A stretch of DNA of 58,503 bases from NCBI GenBank assembly GCA_030539285.1, contig JAUNSH010000012.1:1-58503 (forward strand), written 5' to 3'. This DNA is from Eubacteriales bacterium (GTDB lineage: Bacteria > Bacillota > Clostridia > Oscillospirales > Oscillospiraceae). The notes beneath the pieces are model-generated. The model was not told the origin of the DNA. It did no database searches and saw nothing but the letters and a program-made list of their open reading frames with translations. The stretch's first letter is position 1. Each line of letters opens with the position of its first letter. The position numbers and the translations under genes were made by a program. Below are positions 17,117 through 26,244 of the stretch, in pieces.

Positions 17117-18163
17117 TTGGAAACGAATGAGGATGTAGGCTTTCAGACCAAAGACTACTGGTATGACCTGCCGGAGGAGCTGATCGCACAGACCCCGCTT
17201 CAAAAGCGGGATACTTCCCGGCTGATGGTGCTGAACCGGGAGACTGGGGAAATCAGCCATAAACATTTTTACGACATTGTGGATTATCTGAACCCCGGCG
17301 ACTGTCTTGTAATGAACGATTCCCGGGTGCTTCCCGCGAGACTTTTGGGCCATCGTCCCACCGGCGGTGCAGTGGAGGTACTGCTGCTGCGGGATCTGGG
17401 GAACAACCGCTGGGAGTGCCTGTGCAAGCCGGGACGGAAAATGCTCCCCGGCAATGAGGTCAGCTTTGGGGACGGCGAACTAAAGGCGGTGGTTCGGGAA
17501 GTTCAGGAGGACGGAAACCGGGTGGTGGAGTTCTTCTATGAGGGGATCTTTCTGGAAGTGCTGGAACGCTTAGGCAAAATGCCCCTGCCGCCCTACATCA
17601 AGGCAGAGCTTGCCGATCAGGAGCGGTACCAGACGGTATATTCCCGGGAGGTTGGTTCCGCGGCGGCTCCCACGGCAGGCCTGCACTTTACCAATGAATT
17701 GTTGGAGAAAGTCCGGGCAAAGGGCGTCAAGACCGCCTTTGTCACTCTGCACGTTGGCCTTGGGACCTTCCGCCCAGTGAAGGCGGACAACATTCTGGAG
17801 CACCATATGCACTCGGAACTGTGTATGATGAACGAGGAAACCGCGCAGATTTTGAATGAAACGCGAAAAAACGGCGGCCGTATTATCTGTGTTGGCACCA
17901 CCTCCTGCCGGACACTGGAATCCTTGGCAGGGGAGGACGGAACCTTTTCTGCCGCTTCCAAGTGGACAGATATTTTCATTTATCCCGGCTACACCTTCAA
18001 GGCGATGGGGGGACTGATCACCAACTTCCACCTGCCGGAGAGCACTCTGGTCATGCTGGTGTCTGCCTTTGCCGGACGGGAGCGGGTGCTGAACGCTTAC
18101 GCCGAGGCGGTGAAGGAACGCTACCGTTTCTTCAGCTTTGGCGATGCCATGTGCATTTTGTGA
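17117..18163 (+). CDS. queA: S-adenosylmethionine:tRNA ribosyltransferase-isomerase
   Basis: 348 aa, full family length. It turns preQ1 at tRNA position 34 into epoxyqueuosine. Family blocks visible: [20 protein letters not shown] at the start, [20 protein letters not shown] in the middle and [18 protein letters not shown] near the end. It starts with TTG at 17117 behind AAAGGAAGT. tgt follows 8 bases after the stop, so the two queuosine genes form an operon. Confidence 0.96.
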   Translation: METNEDVGFQTKDYWYDLPEELIAQTPLQKRDTSRLMVLNRETGEISHKHFYDIVDYLNPGDCLVMNDSRVLPARLLGHRPTGGAVEVLLLRDLGNNRWECLCKPGRKMLPGNEVSFGDGELKAVVREVQEDGNRVVEFFYEGIFLEVLERLGKMPLPPYIKAELADQERYQTVYSREVGSAAAPTAGLHFTNELLEKVRAKGVKTAFVTLHVGLGTFRPVKADNILEHHMHSELCMMNEETAQILNETRKNGGRIICVGTTSCRTLESLAGEDGTFSAASKWTDIFIYPGYTFKAMGGLITNFHLPESTLVMLVSAFAGRERVLNAYAEAVKERYRFFSFGDAMCIL

Positions 18164-18170
18164 GGGAATT

Positions 18171-19301
18171 ATGTTTGAACTGAAAAAAACGGAAGGGAAG
18201 GCCCGACGGGGAGAATTTACCTGTGCCCATGGTACGGTCCAGACCCCGGTATTTATGAATGTGGGCACCCAGGGGGCCATCAAGGGCGCTCTGAGCGCGG
18301 AAGATTTGAAAAACATCGGCTGTCAGGTGGAACTTTCCAATACCTACCATCTGCATCTGCGGCCCACGGACAAGGTCGTCCGGGAAATGGGCGGCCTGCA
18401 TAAATTCATGACCTGGGACGGGCCGATCCTGACGGATTCTGGAGGATTTCAGGTATTCAGCCTGTCCTCTCTGCGAAAAATCAAGGAAGAGGGCGTGTAT
18501 TTTGCCTCCCACATTGATGGACGCAAGATCTTCATGGGTCCGGAGGAAAGTATGCAGATCCAGTCCAACCTGGGCAGCGACATCTGCATGGCCTTTGATG
18601 AGTGCATTGAAAATCCTTCGCCCCGGGACTATGTGAAGCAAAGCATTGACCGGACTTACCGCTGGCTGGTTCGCTGCAAGGAGGAGAACGCCCGACTGAA
18701 CAGCCTGCCGGATACGGTGAACCCCCAGCAGATGCTCTGGGGCATCAACCAGGGCGGCACCTATGCCGACCTTCGGGTGGAGCATATGAAGCGCATTGCC
18801 GATTTGGACCTGCCGGGATACGCCATCGGCGGCCTGGCAGTGGGCGAAACGGCCCAGGAGATGTACGACATCATCGAAGCCGTGGAGCCGTATATGCCCG
18901 TGGAGAAGACCCGCTACCTCATGGGTGTGGGTACGCCCACCAATATCATCGAGGCGGTGGCCCGGGGCGTGGACTTCTTCGACTGCGTCATGCCGGCCCG
19001 GAATGCCCGCCATGCCCGCCTGAATACCTGGGAAGGGGCCATCAACCTGAAAAACGCCAAGTATATGACCGACGAGCGGCCTATCGATCCCCAGTGCGAC
19101 TGTCCTGTTTGCCGCCGGTTCAGCCGGGCCTATATCCGGCACCTGTTCGTGGCGGAGGAAATGCTGGCCATGCGCCTTGCGGTGATGCACAACCTGTATT
19201 TCTACAACAAGCTGATGGAGCGGATCCGGCAGGCGCTGGACGAAGGTAACTTCTCTCAGTTCCGGGCGGAGTATTCTGAGAAGTTGGCCAGAAGAATATA
19301 G
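18171..19301 (+). CDS. tgt: Queuine/preQ1 tRNA-guanine transglycosylase
   Basis: 376 aa, full length. It swaps guanine 34 of GUN-anticodon tRNAs for preQ1, the step before QueA. The catalytic regions DSGGFQVFSL and GVDFFDCVMPARNARH are present, and zinc ligands C309, C311, C314 and H340 sit in family spacing (CDCPVC near the end). GAGGGAAT precedes ATG 18171; upstream open frame inside queA is not needed. Confidence 0.97.
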   Translation: MFELKKTEGKARRGEFTCAHGTVQTPVFMNVGTQGAIKGALSAEDLKNIGCQVELSNTYHLHLRPTDKVVREMGGLHKFMTWDGPILTDSGGFQVFSLSSLRKIKEEGVYFASHIDGRKIFMGPEESMQIQSNLGSDICMAFDECIENPSPRDYVKQSIDRTYRWLVRCKEENARLNSLPDTVNPQQMLWGINQGGTYADLRVEHMKRIADLDLPGYAIGGLAVGETAQEMYDIIEAVEPYMPVEKTRYLMGVGTPTNIIEAVARGVDFFDCVMPARNARHARLNTWEGAINLKNAKYMTDERPIDPQCDCPVCRRFSRAYIRHLFVAEEMLAMRLAVMHNLYFYNKLMERIRQALDEGNFSQFRAEYSEKLARRI

Positions 19302-19320
19302 GGAATCTCTGAAGAAGTCC

Positions 19321-19348
19321 TTGCAATTTGCGGGAACAATGATATAAT
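19321..19348 (+). promoter_or_regulatory. Promoter for yajC
   Basis: TTGCAA (19321-19326), 16 bases, TATAAT (19343-19348), with TGA directly ahead of the -10. Confidence 0.85.
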
Positions 19349-19383
19349 AGACACGTTATTACACACACGAAGGAGTTTTTTCA

Positions 19384-19758
19384 ATGAATTTACTGACTGC
19401 AACCGCAAGCGCCGGCATGGGCAGCACGCTGATCATGCTGGTGTTGATGATCGCCATCTTCTACTTCATGCTGATCCGGCCTGAGAACAAGCGCAAGAAG
19501 GAAGCTGATCAGATGCGTTCCTCTGTGAAGAAGGGCGACAAGATCACCACCATCGGCGGCATCACCGGTACTGTTGTGGACGTGAAGGAAACTCGGATCG
19601 TTCTGGAGACCGGCGCGGATCAGGTTCGCATCGAGTTCGAGAAGTGGGCCATTTCCTCCAACGAAACCGCTGCTGAGCACGCGAAGGAAGAAGCCAAGAA
19701 GGCACAGGAAGCCAAGGCCAAGGCCAAGGCTGCCAAGAAGGCTGAAAAGAAGCAGTAA
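19384..19758 (+). CDS. yajC: Preprotein translocase accessory subunit YajC
   Basis: 124 aa. One N-terminal membrane span (about residues 13-30, LIMLVLMIAIFYFMLIRP) followed by the family motif RPENKRKKEADQMRSSVKKGDKITTIGGITG. The C-terminal 35 residues are a Lys/Ala/Glu-rich tail. It associates with the SecDF complex; secDF is not in this window. Following tgt, it matches the common order queA-tgt-yajC. GAAGGAG precedes the ATG. Confidence 0.94.
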   Translation: MNLLTATASAGMGSTLIMLVLMIAIFYFMLIRPENKRKKEADQMRSSVKKGDKITTIGGITGTVVDVKETRIVLETGADQVRIEFEKWAISSNETAAEHAKEEAKKAQEAKAKAKAAKKAEKKQ

Positions 19759-19767
19759 TGGAAAAGG

Positions 19768-19800
19768 GCCGCCAAACGATTTGTTTGGCGGCATCTTTTT
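19768..19800 (+). terminator. Terminator after yajC
   Basis: Ten-bp stem GCCGCCAAAC / GTTTGGCGGC with a 5-base loop, then ATC and T5. Confidence 0.9.
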
Positions 19801-19820
19801 AGTAAATACAAATCAAGTGA

Positions 19821-19857
19821 AACGGGGCTTCCCATTCCGGAAAGCCCCGTTATTTTT
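19821..19857 (+). terminator. Second hairpin terminator downstream of yajC
   Basis: Ten-bp stem AACGGGGCTT / AAGCCCCGTT followed by ATTTTT. It lies just ahead of the dispersed repeat. Confidence 0.75.
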
Positions 19858-19861
19858 GTTG

Positions 19862-20029
19862 TTTATACTGATTTTCAAACTTTAATTTGGAACAAATTGA
19901 AGTTTTCTATATGAAGATCATAATAAGACGGGTATTCATGATTTTCTATTTCAAAAATCATGAATACGACAACGCCAAAGGCGGTGTCTACCTGATAAAA
20001 CCAAATGGTTTTATCAGGTAATAGTATTA
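19862..20029 (+). repeat. Hairpin-rich dispersed repeat, copy 1
   Basis: About 168 bp, nearly identical to 29112-29281. Four hairpins in series: AACTTTAATTTG / CAAATTGAAGTT, GTATTCATGATTTT / AAAATCATGAATAC, GACA-CGCC / GGCG-TGTC, and CCTGATAAAACC / GGTTTTATCAGG. Both copies end in TAATAGTATTA. Here the last three bases are the stop codon of the minus-strand SH3 gene. Could be a miniature inverted-repeat element or a structured RNA element; no transposase is nearby. Confidence 0.9.
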
Positions 20030-21397
20030 GTCGAGCGTAACGTAGTCCATGCAGATCCAGCCGGTGCTGATCTCGCCCCAGGTGGTGCCGTCTACGGTTT
20101 TCTGGGAGAGGATGGTGACCTTGGTTCCGTACTTCAGAGAGCCAACCACATCGTAGCTGGTGCCTGCGCCGCTGCGCACCCGAAGTCCGCTTTCCGTGGT
20201 AACGATGGCCTGCTGACTATCACTGGAAGAAGTGCTGCTGCTGGAGGAACCGCTGCCGGTATCCACATAAGCCATGCTGATCCAGCCCTTGCTGGTGCAG
20301 CCCCAGGTCACACCATCATAGGTGAACTGTTCCAGAATGGTGACGCTGTCGCCTTCGGCGTAAGTACCTACAGAGGTATAGGCCTTACCGGGACCGCTGC
20401 GGATGTTCAGGCCGCCGCCGGCGGTGATGGTGCCCTTAGCGGTGTTCGTGCCGGTGGTGCCGTCCTGATAGACGTAGTTCAGACTGATCCAGCCCTTGCT
20501 GGTGCGGCCCCAATCGCCGCTCTTTTCCAAGATCTCCACCCGGGCGCCATAGGAATAGCTGCCCACGCTCTCGCTGTCTTTGCTGGCGCTGGCGCGGATA
20601 TTCAGCTGGCTGGCGGTGACAATGCCCCGGAACTGGACGGTAGTGCTGCCGTTGCCGGTGCTGACGGTGGTGTTATTGCTGGTGCTGTTATTGGTGGTAT
20701 CGGTGGAAGTGTCCGTGGTAGTGCCGCTGGTGTTGACGTACTCCAGCTTGACCCAGCCCTTATTGGTGCGGCCCCAGCCATTCTTGGTCTCCAGAATGGT
20801 AATGACATCGCCCTTATTATAGGAACCCTGTACCTTGCCGTCGGAGCTGCCCTCGCTGCGGATGTTCAGGTTGTTCACGGTGACGACGCCCTTGATGCTT
20901 ACGGTATCCGTGTCGCCGGAGGAAGGCTCCGTCGCGGTGCCCTCACCCGCGGGGGTGCTGGTATCACCGCCGGTGGGCATCTGGCTGGGGATGTCCATTT
21001 CCACATAGTCCATGACGATCCAGCCGGCTTCGGGGGAGATGATGTAGGCCCAGCTGATGCCGGTGACCTCTTCTCGACGGCTGATCTCAACCTTATCACC
21101 CGCGTCCAGCGTACCAACAACCGTGGCCTCGGTGCTGGGTGAGCTTCGGATGTTCAGCTGACTGGTGACGGTTGCGGTATTTTCATTGATGGGTTCCGTT
21201 GCTTCCGTGGTGGGAGTTTCGGTTTCTGCGGGGGCGGAGGTATCCGACAGGCTGATACCGGGGTTCTGAGGGGTCGTGTCGTCAGTGTCTGACGTATCCT
21301 TCTTGAACATACTACAGCCGGTAAACAGTGTTGCGGTCAGAGCCGTGGCAAGCAGCAGGCTCAGTGGTTTTCGGAGGTTGTGATAGGAGAAATTCAT
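20027..21397 (-). CDS. Lipoprotein with five bacterial SH3 repeats
   Basis: 456 aa. Lipoprotein signal with lipobox LFTGC (C28), then a Ser/Thr/Asp/Glu-rich spacer to about residue 80, then five SH3b repeats, each with the LNIRS (or LRVRS) start and a GW(I/V) ... YV end, separated by Ser/Thr/Gly linkers. SH3b domains bind peptidoglycan or peptide stems, so an envelope-anchored wall-binding protein is likely; no catalytic domain is present. The promoter at 21433-21462 fits. The stop codon is supplied by the repeat at 19862-20029, so the original C-terminus may have been longer. Confidence 0.88.
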   Translation of the reverse strand: MNFSYHNLRKPLSLLLATALTATLFTGCSMFKKDTSDTDDTTPQNPGISLSDTSAPAETETPTTEATEPINENTATVTSQLNIRSSPSTEATVVGTLDAGDKVEISRREEVTGISWAYIISPEAGWIVMDYVEMDIPSQMPTGGDTSTPAGEGTATEPSSGDTDTVSIKGVVTVNNLNIRSEGSSDGKVQGSYNKGDVITILETKNGWGRTNKGWVKLEYVNTSGTTTDTSTDTTNNSTSNNTTVSTGNGSTTVQFRGIVTASQLNIRASASKDSESVGSYSYGARVEILEKSGDWGRTSKGWISLNYVYQDGTTGTNTAKGTITAGGGLNIRSGPGKAYTSVGTYAEGDSVTILEQFTYDGVTWGCTSKGWISMAYVDTGSGSSSSSTSSSDSQQAIVTTESGLRVRSGAGTSYDVVGSLKYGTKVTILSQKTVDGTTWGEISTGWICMDYVTLD

Positions 21398-21432
21398 GGG
21401 GGTACCTCACTTTCGTCTCATTTCTCGACACT

Positions 21433-21462
21433 ATTATAACGAACAAGGTAGGCTTTTGTCAA
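21433..21462 (-). promoter_or_regulatory. Promoter of the SH3-repeat lipoprotein gene
   Basis: On the minus strand TTGACA (21462-21457), 18 bases, TATAAT (21438-21433): both hexamers are consensus. Confidence 0.8.
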
Positions 21463-21522
21463 TAGCGTAAGAATATCTTAAATATTTTCCAAGGAAGATT
21501 ATGGAATAGCAACAGTCAATAC

Positions 21523-21552
21523 TTGACAATAATATGGTATCAGTGGTACAAT
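21523..21552 (+). promoter_or_regulatory. Promoter of the cysS T-box leader
   Basis: TTGACA (21523-21528), 18 bases, TACAAT (21547-21552) with TGG just upstream (extended -10). Confidence 0.8.
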
Positions 21553-21557
21553 AACGC

Positions 21558-21754
21558 GGAATTAAATACCGCTGTGAACGGAAAGAGTACTGTTTTTCGC
21601 CTTTCAGAGAGTCCGGGCCGTTGGCTGCAAGCCCGGATACGCGCGGGGAAACGGGAAAGTGCGTCCGGGAGCGGAAACAGGATCAAAAGTGAGAAATAAG
21701 AGTGGAACCGCGGATAAAACCGCCTCTTGTACCTTGGTACAGGAGGCATTTTTT
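21558..21754 (+). promoter_or_regulatory. T-box riboswitch leader of cysS
   Basis: T-box core AGAGTGGAACCGCGG at 21700-21714, then a 12-bp terminator stem (21722-21733 with 21736-21747) and T6. By position it should sense uncharged tRNA-Cys; a TGC triplet occurs in the upstream stem region (about 21625) and could be the specifier, but I could not fold it with certainty. Confidence 0.9.
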
Positions 21755-21757
21755 ATT

Positions 21758-21846
21758 GAGTTGAAAGTTGATAGTTGAGAATTGAAAGTGATTATATGCC
21801 TGGCTTTATGGAAAGATTTTCAATTTTCAACTTTCCACTTTGAACT
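21758..21846. repeat. TTGAAAGTT / TTTTCAACTT inverted tract before cysS
   Basis: Left arm made of TTGAAAGTTG-type words (21761-21790) and right arm of TTTTCAATTTTCAACTTTCC-type words (21820-21846) around a 29-base unique core. The arms are imperfect reverse complements, so an RNA copy could form a long hairpin. The same TTTCAAC word is tandemly repeated at 3-23. Confidence 0.6.
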
Positions 21847-21866
21847 TATCAGCAGGAGGAAATACT

Positions 21867-23282
21867 ATGTATTTATACAATTCACTGTCCCACAAGAAGG
21901 AACTGTTCGTTCCCAACCACCCCGATGAGGTGAAGATGTACACCTGCGGTCCCACGGTGTACCACTATGCCCACATCGGCAATCTGCGTACCTATATTAT
22001 GGAGGATGTGCTGGAAAAGGCGCTGTGCTACACCGGCTACAATGTCAAGCGGGTCATGAACATCACGGATGTCGGCCATCTGGCTTCCGATGCCGATACC
22101 GGCGAGGATAAGATGCTCAAGGGTGCCCGCCGGGAGCACAAGACCGTCATGGAGATCGCGAAATACTATACCGACGCCTTCTTCTCCGACTGCGAAAAGC
22201 TGAATATCAAGCGGCCCGACGTGGTGGAGCCTGCCACCAACTGCATTGACGAGTATATCCATATGGTGCAGACTTTGCTGGACAAAGGAAAGGCCTATCT
22301 GGCCGGGGGCAACGTATACTTCGACACCTCCACGTTGGATAAATACTACGTCTTCAACGATCATGACGAGGAAGATCTGGCAGTGGGTGTTCGCGAAGGT
22401 GTGGAAGAGGATGCCAACAAGCGGAACAAAAATGACTTCGTGCTGTGGTTCACCAAGTCCAAGTTTGAGGATCAGGCCCTCAAGTGGGATTCTCCCTGGG
22501 GCGTGGGCTATCCCGGCTGGCACATCGAGTGCTCCTGCATTTCCATGAAGCATCTGGGTGAGGATCTGGACATCCACTGCGGCGGCATCGACAATGCGTT
22601 TCCTCACCACACCAATGAGATCGCTCAGTCTGAGAGCTATCTGGGCCACAAGTGGTGCAACTATTGGTTCCACGTCCACCATCTGAATACCGACAACGGA
22701 AAAATGTCCAAGTCCAAGGGTGAGTTCCTGACGGTTTCCCTGCTGGAGCAGAAGGGCTACGACCCCATGGCCTACCGGCTGTTCTGCCTGCAGAGCCACT
22801 ACCGCCGCAATCTGGTGTTCTCCTGGGAGAATCTGGACAATGCCGTGGCCGCGTACGATAAGCTCGTTGCGAAGATCGCGACCCTCAAGCAGGGCGGCGA
22901 AATCGAACAGGAAGCCTTTGATAAGCTGAAGGAGCGGTTCGTAAATGCCCTGAACGGCGATCTGAATACTTCCGTTGCCGTGACGGCGCTGTACGACGTG
23001 CTGAAAGCCAAGTGCAATGACGCCACCAAGCTGGCCCTGATCGCTGACTTTGACCAGGTGCTGTCCCTGAATCTGCTGTCCGCCGCCGAGAAGCTGAATC
23101 AGGCCAAGGCAGAGGAGGAAGCTGCCAACGCCGATCCCGAGATCGACGCGCTGGTTGCCGCCCGGACAGAAGCCAAGAAGGCAAAGAACTTTGCCGAAGC
23201 GGACCGGATCCGGGATGAACTGAAAGCCCGGGGCATCGAGATCATCGACACCCCCCAGGGTGCCAAGTGGAGAAAAGTATGA
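21867..23282 (+). CDS. cysS: Cysteinyl-tRNA synthetase
   Basis: Charges tRNA-Cys, 471 aa. Class I signature HIGNLRTY, zinc-site cysteine and histidine in TCGPTVYHYAHIG and GWHIECSCIS, and GKMSKSKG (class I KMSKS). The C-terminal anticodon domain includes RTEAKKAKNFAEADRIRDEL. AGGAGGAAATACT sets ATG 21867. Under T-box control. The stop overlaps the polA start as ATGA. Confidence 0.98.
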   Translation: MYLYNSLSHKKELFVPNHPDEVKMYTCGPTVYHYAHIGNLRTYIMEDVLEKALCYTGYNVKRVMNITDVGHLASDADTGEDKMLKGARREHKTVMEIAKYYTDAFFSDCEKLNIKRPDVVEPATNCIDEYIHMVQTLLDKGKAYLAGGNVYFDTSTLDKYYVFNDHDEEDLAVGVREGVEEDANKRNKNDFVLWFTKSKFEDQALKWDSPWGVGYPGWHIECSCISMKHLGEDLDIHCGGIDNAFPHHTNEIAQSESYLGHKWCNYWFHVHHLNTDNGKMSKSKGEFLTVSLLEQKGYDPMAYRLFCLQSHYRRNLVFSWENLDNAVAAYDKLVAKIATLKQGGEIEQEAFDKLKERFVNALNGDLNTSVAVTALYDVLKAKCNDATKLALIADFDQVLSLNLLSAAEKLNQAKAEEEAANADPEIDALVAARTEAKKAKNFAEADRIRDELKARGIEIIDTPQGAKWRKV

Positions 23283-25807
23283 AGCTGCTGATTTTAGACG
23301 GCAACAGTGTGATCAACCGGGCCTATTTCGGCGTTCGTCCCCTGACCACCCGGGACGGTCTGTACACCCATGCCATCTACGGCTTTTTGAACATTCTGGA
23401 GCGGATGGAAAAGGAGGAGCAGCCGGAGGCCATCGCGGTGGCCTTCGACCTCCACGGCCCCACCTTCCGGCACCTCAAATATGATGGTTATAAGGCCAAC
23501 CGCCATGGAATGCCTGAGGAGCTGGCCCAGCAGATGCCCATTATGAAAGACGTGCTCCGGGCCATGAACATTCCCATCTATGAATGTCAGGGCTGGGAAG
23601 CTGACGACGTCATCGGCACGGCAGCGAAGATCTGCTCCCAGCAGGGCTGGGAGTGCGTCATTGTCACTGGTGACCGGGATTCCTTACAGCTCATTGACGA
23701 AAACGTCCATGTGAAGCTGGTGATCTCCAAGCCGGGCCAGACCACAGCGACGCTGTATACGGAGGAGGTCTTCCGGGAGGAATACGGCTTTGAGCCGAAA
23801 AAGCTGATCGATCTGAAAGCCCTGATGGGGGATTCCTCCGACAATATTCCCGGCGTAGGTGGTGTCGGCCCCAAAACCGCCAAGGATCTGCTTGCGAAAT
23901 TTGGCAGCCTTGACGGCGTGTACGCCCATCTGGACGATCCCTCTATCCGCCCGAAGCTCCGGGAAAAGCTGGAAAAAGACAAGGATCAGGCCTATTTATC
24001 CTTTGACCTTGCCACTATCCGTCCGGAAGCCCCGGTGGAATTCTCGCCCCGGGATGCCATTGTCCAGCCCTACAACCGTCCGGAGCTGTATAATCTGTTT
24101 CAGAAACTGGAATTTGTCCGTCTCATCGACAAATACGGCCTTCGTGGCGCGGCAGAAGAAGCGCCAAAACAGGAGACTGCTGTCAAGGCCCTGCCGAGAG
24201 TGGATACCATGCCCGACGGAGTGACCGAGTGTGCCCTGTACTTGGCTGAAGACGGAAGCTTGGGAATTGCGTGGGAGGATGGCGTCTGTGCCTATACCCC
24301 CATGGAGCTGACTATGCAGGACCTCTCCTTTGAAAACAAAAAACTGGTTCTTCACGACTGTAAAACCACTTTCCATCGGTTAGATGGTCTGGGAATCGGC
24401 GTTGGAAGCTGTGTATTTGATACAGCCCTTGCCGCGTATGACCTGAATCCTTCCCAGTCTGACTATCCCGTTTCCAAGCTGGCGACAAATTTCCTTGGAA
24501 CCTCCGTGGAGGATGGAGATGCCGCCGCCTGTGCCGAAGCCTTGTGGCAGCTGCGGCCCGTATTGACTGAGGAACTGGAGAAAAACGGCATAACGGCCCT
24601 GTACCGGGACATGGAGCTTCCCCTGTGTGAAGTGCTCTACCGCATGGAAAACCGTGGAATCCGCATTGACCGCGGCCAGCTGGAGCAGTTTGGCACCATG
24701 CTGACGGAGCGTATTGCCGCCTGTGAGGAAGTGATCTTCTCCTATTCCGGCGGGACCTTCAATATCAATTCTCCCAAGCAATTGGGGGAAGTCCTCTTTG
24801 ACAAGCTGGGTCTGCCGCCCTCCAAGAAAACCCAGAAGGGCTATTCCACCAATGCTGAAGTTTTGGAAAAGCTGAAGGACAAGCACCCGATCATCCCGGC
24901 AATCATGGACTACCGGATGCTGACCAAGCTGAAATCCACCTATGCCGACGGTCTATTGAAAGAAATCGGTGAAGATGGCCGGGTGCACACCACCTTCCAG
25001 AATCTGGTCACCGCTACCGGGCGGCTGTCCTCCACAGAACCGAATCTGCAAAATATCCCGGTTCGTACCGATTTGGGCGCGGAGATCCGCAAGATGTTTG
25101 TGCCGGAGCCGGGTTGTGTGCTGGTGGACGCGGACTACAGTCAAATTGAACTTCGGGTGCTGGCTCACATTGCGGATGACAGAGCCATGCAGAAGGCCTT
25201 CTGTGACCGGGTGGACATCCACACGGCGACAGCCTCCCAGGTCTTCGGTGTTCCGGTAGAGGACGTAACGCCTTTGCAGCGCCGTCACGCCAAGGCGGTG
25301 AATTTTGGCATCGTTTACGGCATCAGCGAATTTTCCCTTGCCGAGGACATTGGTGTCTCCCGCTATGAGGCCCGGGAATATATCGACAATTACCTGACGA
25401 ACTATTCCGGTGTTCGCGCCTATATGAAGCAGGTGGTGGCTGACGCCCGGGAGACGGGCTTTACCCAGACCCTCTACGGCCGCCGCCGGTACGTGCCGGA
25501 GCTGAAAAGCAGCAACTTCAACGTCCGCAGCGGCGCGGAGCGCATCACCCTGAACACCCCCATTCAGGGCACAGCTGCGGATATCATCAAGCTGGCCATG
25601 ATCCGGGTGGAAAACGCCTTGGCGGAAAGCTTCCCGGAGGCAAAGCTGCTGCTTCAGGTCCACGACGAATTGATCGTGGAGTGTCCGGAAGGGCAGGCTG
25701 CCGAGGTTGCCGCGCTGGTCAGTCGGGAAATGGAGGGGGTAGCCCAGCTGAAGGTGCCCCTGACGGCGGAAGCCCACTTCGGAAAGAGCTGGTACGAGGC
25801 AAAATGA
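23279..25807 (+). CDS. polA: DNA polymerase I
   Basis: 842 aa. 5' nuclease domain first (LLILDGNSVINRAYFG, and TGDRDSLQLID), then a 3'-5' exonuclease fold that has lost its catalytic acidic residues (no DxE motif around residues 310-380), then the polymerase domain (motif A VDADYSQIELRVLAHI, motif B RRHAKAVNFGIVYGIS, motif C LLLQVHDELIVE). This is a repair and Okazaki-fragment polymerase without proofreading, as in many Firmicutes. Start ATG 23279 overlaps the cysS stop; GTG 23267 is an alternative. Confidence 0.97.
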   Translation: MKLLILDGNSVINRAYFGVRPLTTRDGLYTHAIYGFLNILERMEKEEQPEAIAVAFDLHGPTFRHLKYDGYKANRHGMPEELAQQMPIMKDVLRAMNIPIYECQGWEADDVIGTAAKICSQQGWECVIVTGDRDSLQLIDENVHVKLVISKPGQTTATLYTEEVFREEYGFEPKKLIDLKALMGDSSDNIPGVGGVGPKTAKDLLAKFGSLDGVYAHLDDPSIRPKLREKLEKDKDQAYLSFDLATIRPEAPVEFSPRDAIVQPYNRPELYNLFQKLEFVRLIDKYGLRGAAEEAPKQETAVKALPRVDTMPDGVTECALYLAEDGSLGIAWEDGVCAYTPMELTMQDLSFENKKLVLHDCKTTFHRLDGLGIGVGSCVFDTALAAYDLNPSQSDYPVSKLATNFLGTSVEDGDAAACAEALWQLRPVLTEELEKNGITALYRDMELPLCEVLYRMENRGIRIDRGQLEQFGTMLTERIAACEEVIFSYSGGTFNINSPKQLGEVLFDKLGLPPSKKTQKGYSTNAEVLEKLKDKHPIIPAIMDYRMLTKLKSTYADGLLKEIGEDGRVHTTFQNLVTATGRLSSTEPNLQNIPVRTDLGAEIRKMFVPEPGCVLVDADYSQIELRVLAHIADDRAMQKAFCDRVDIHTATASQVFGVPVEDVTPLQRRHAKAVNFGIVYGISEFSLAEDIGVSRYEAREYIDNYLTNYSGVRAYMKQVVADARETGFTQTLYGRRRYVPELKSSNFNVRSGAERITLNTPIQGTAADIIKLAMIRVENALAESFPEAKLLLQVHDELIVECPEGQAAEVAALVSREMEGVAQLKVPLTAEAHFGKSWYEAK

Positions 25808-26244
25808 AGATCATTCCAATGAACGAAAGCCATGTGGCGCAGGTAGCGGAACTGGAAAAACTGTGTTTTTCCGACCCGTGGAGTGAAAACAGTGTGGCAT
25901 CGGAACTGAGTAACCCCCTGTCTCTGTGGCTCATTGCCGAGAAAGAGGGGACAGTCTGCGGCTATGTCGGCTCCCAAACGGTACTGGACGAGACGGACAT
26001 GATGAATATTGCCGTTCGCCCGGACTGCCGCTGCAAAGGCATCGCCGCCGCTCTGATCACAGAGCTTGTCGATCGTCTGAAAGACCAAGGAAGCCGCATT
26101 CTGCGGCTGGAGGTCCGGGAATCCAACGCTCCAGCCATTGCACTGTATGAAGCTATGGGCTTTATCCAGCTGGGCCTTCGGAAAAACTATTATAGAAATC
26201 CGAGAGAAAACGCTCTGATTCTGGGAAAGGAGTGGGAAATTTGA
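25804..26244 (+). CDS. rimI: Ribosomal-protein-alanine N-acetyltransferase RimI-like
   Basis: 146-aa GNAT protein. ATGA overlap with the polA stop. The acetyl-CoA loop is in CRCKGIAAALITEL and the end is VRESNAPAIALYEAMGFIQLGLRKNYY, typical of RimI, which acetylates the ribosomal protein S18 N-terminus. It lies directly ahead of tsaD, the usual rimI-tsaD pairing. Confidence 0.92.
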   Translation: MKIIPMNESHVAQVAELEKLCFSDPWSENSVASELSNPLSLWLIAEKEGTVCGYVGSQTVLDETDMMNIAVRPDCRCKGIAAALITELVDRLKDQGSRILRLEVRESNAPAIALYEAMGFIQLGLRKNYYRNPRENALILGKEWEI

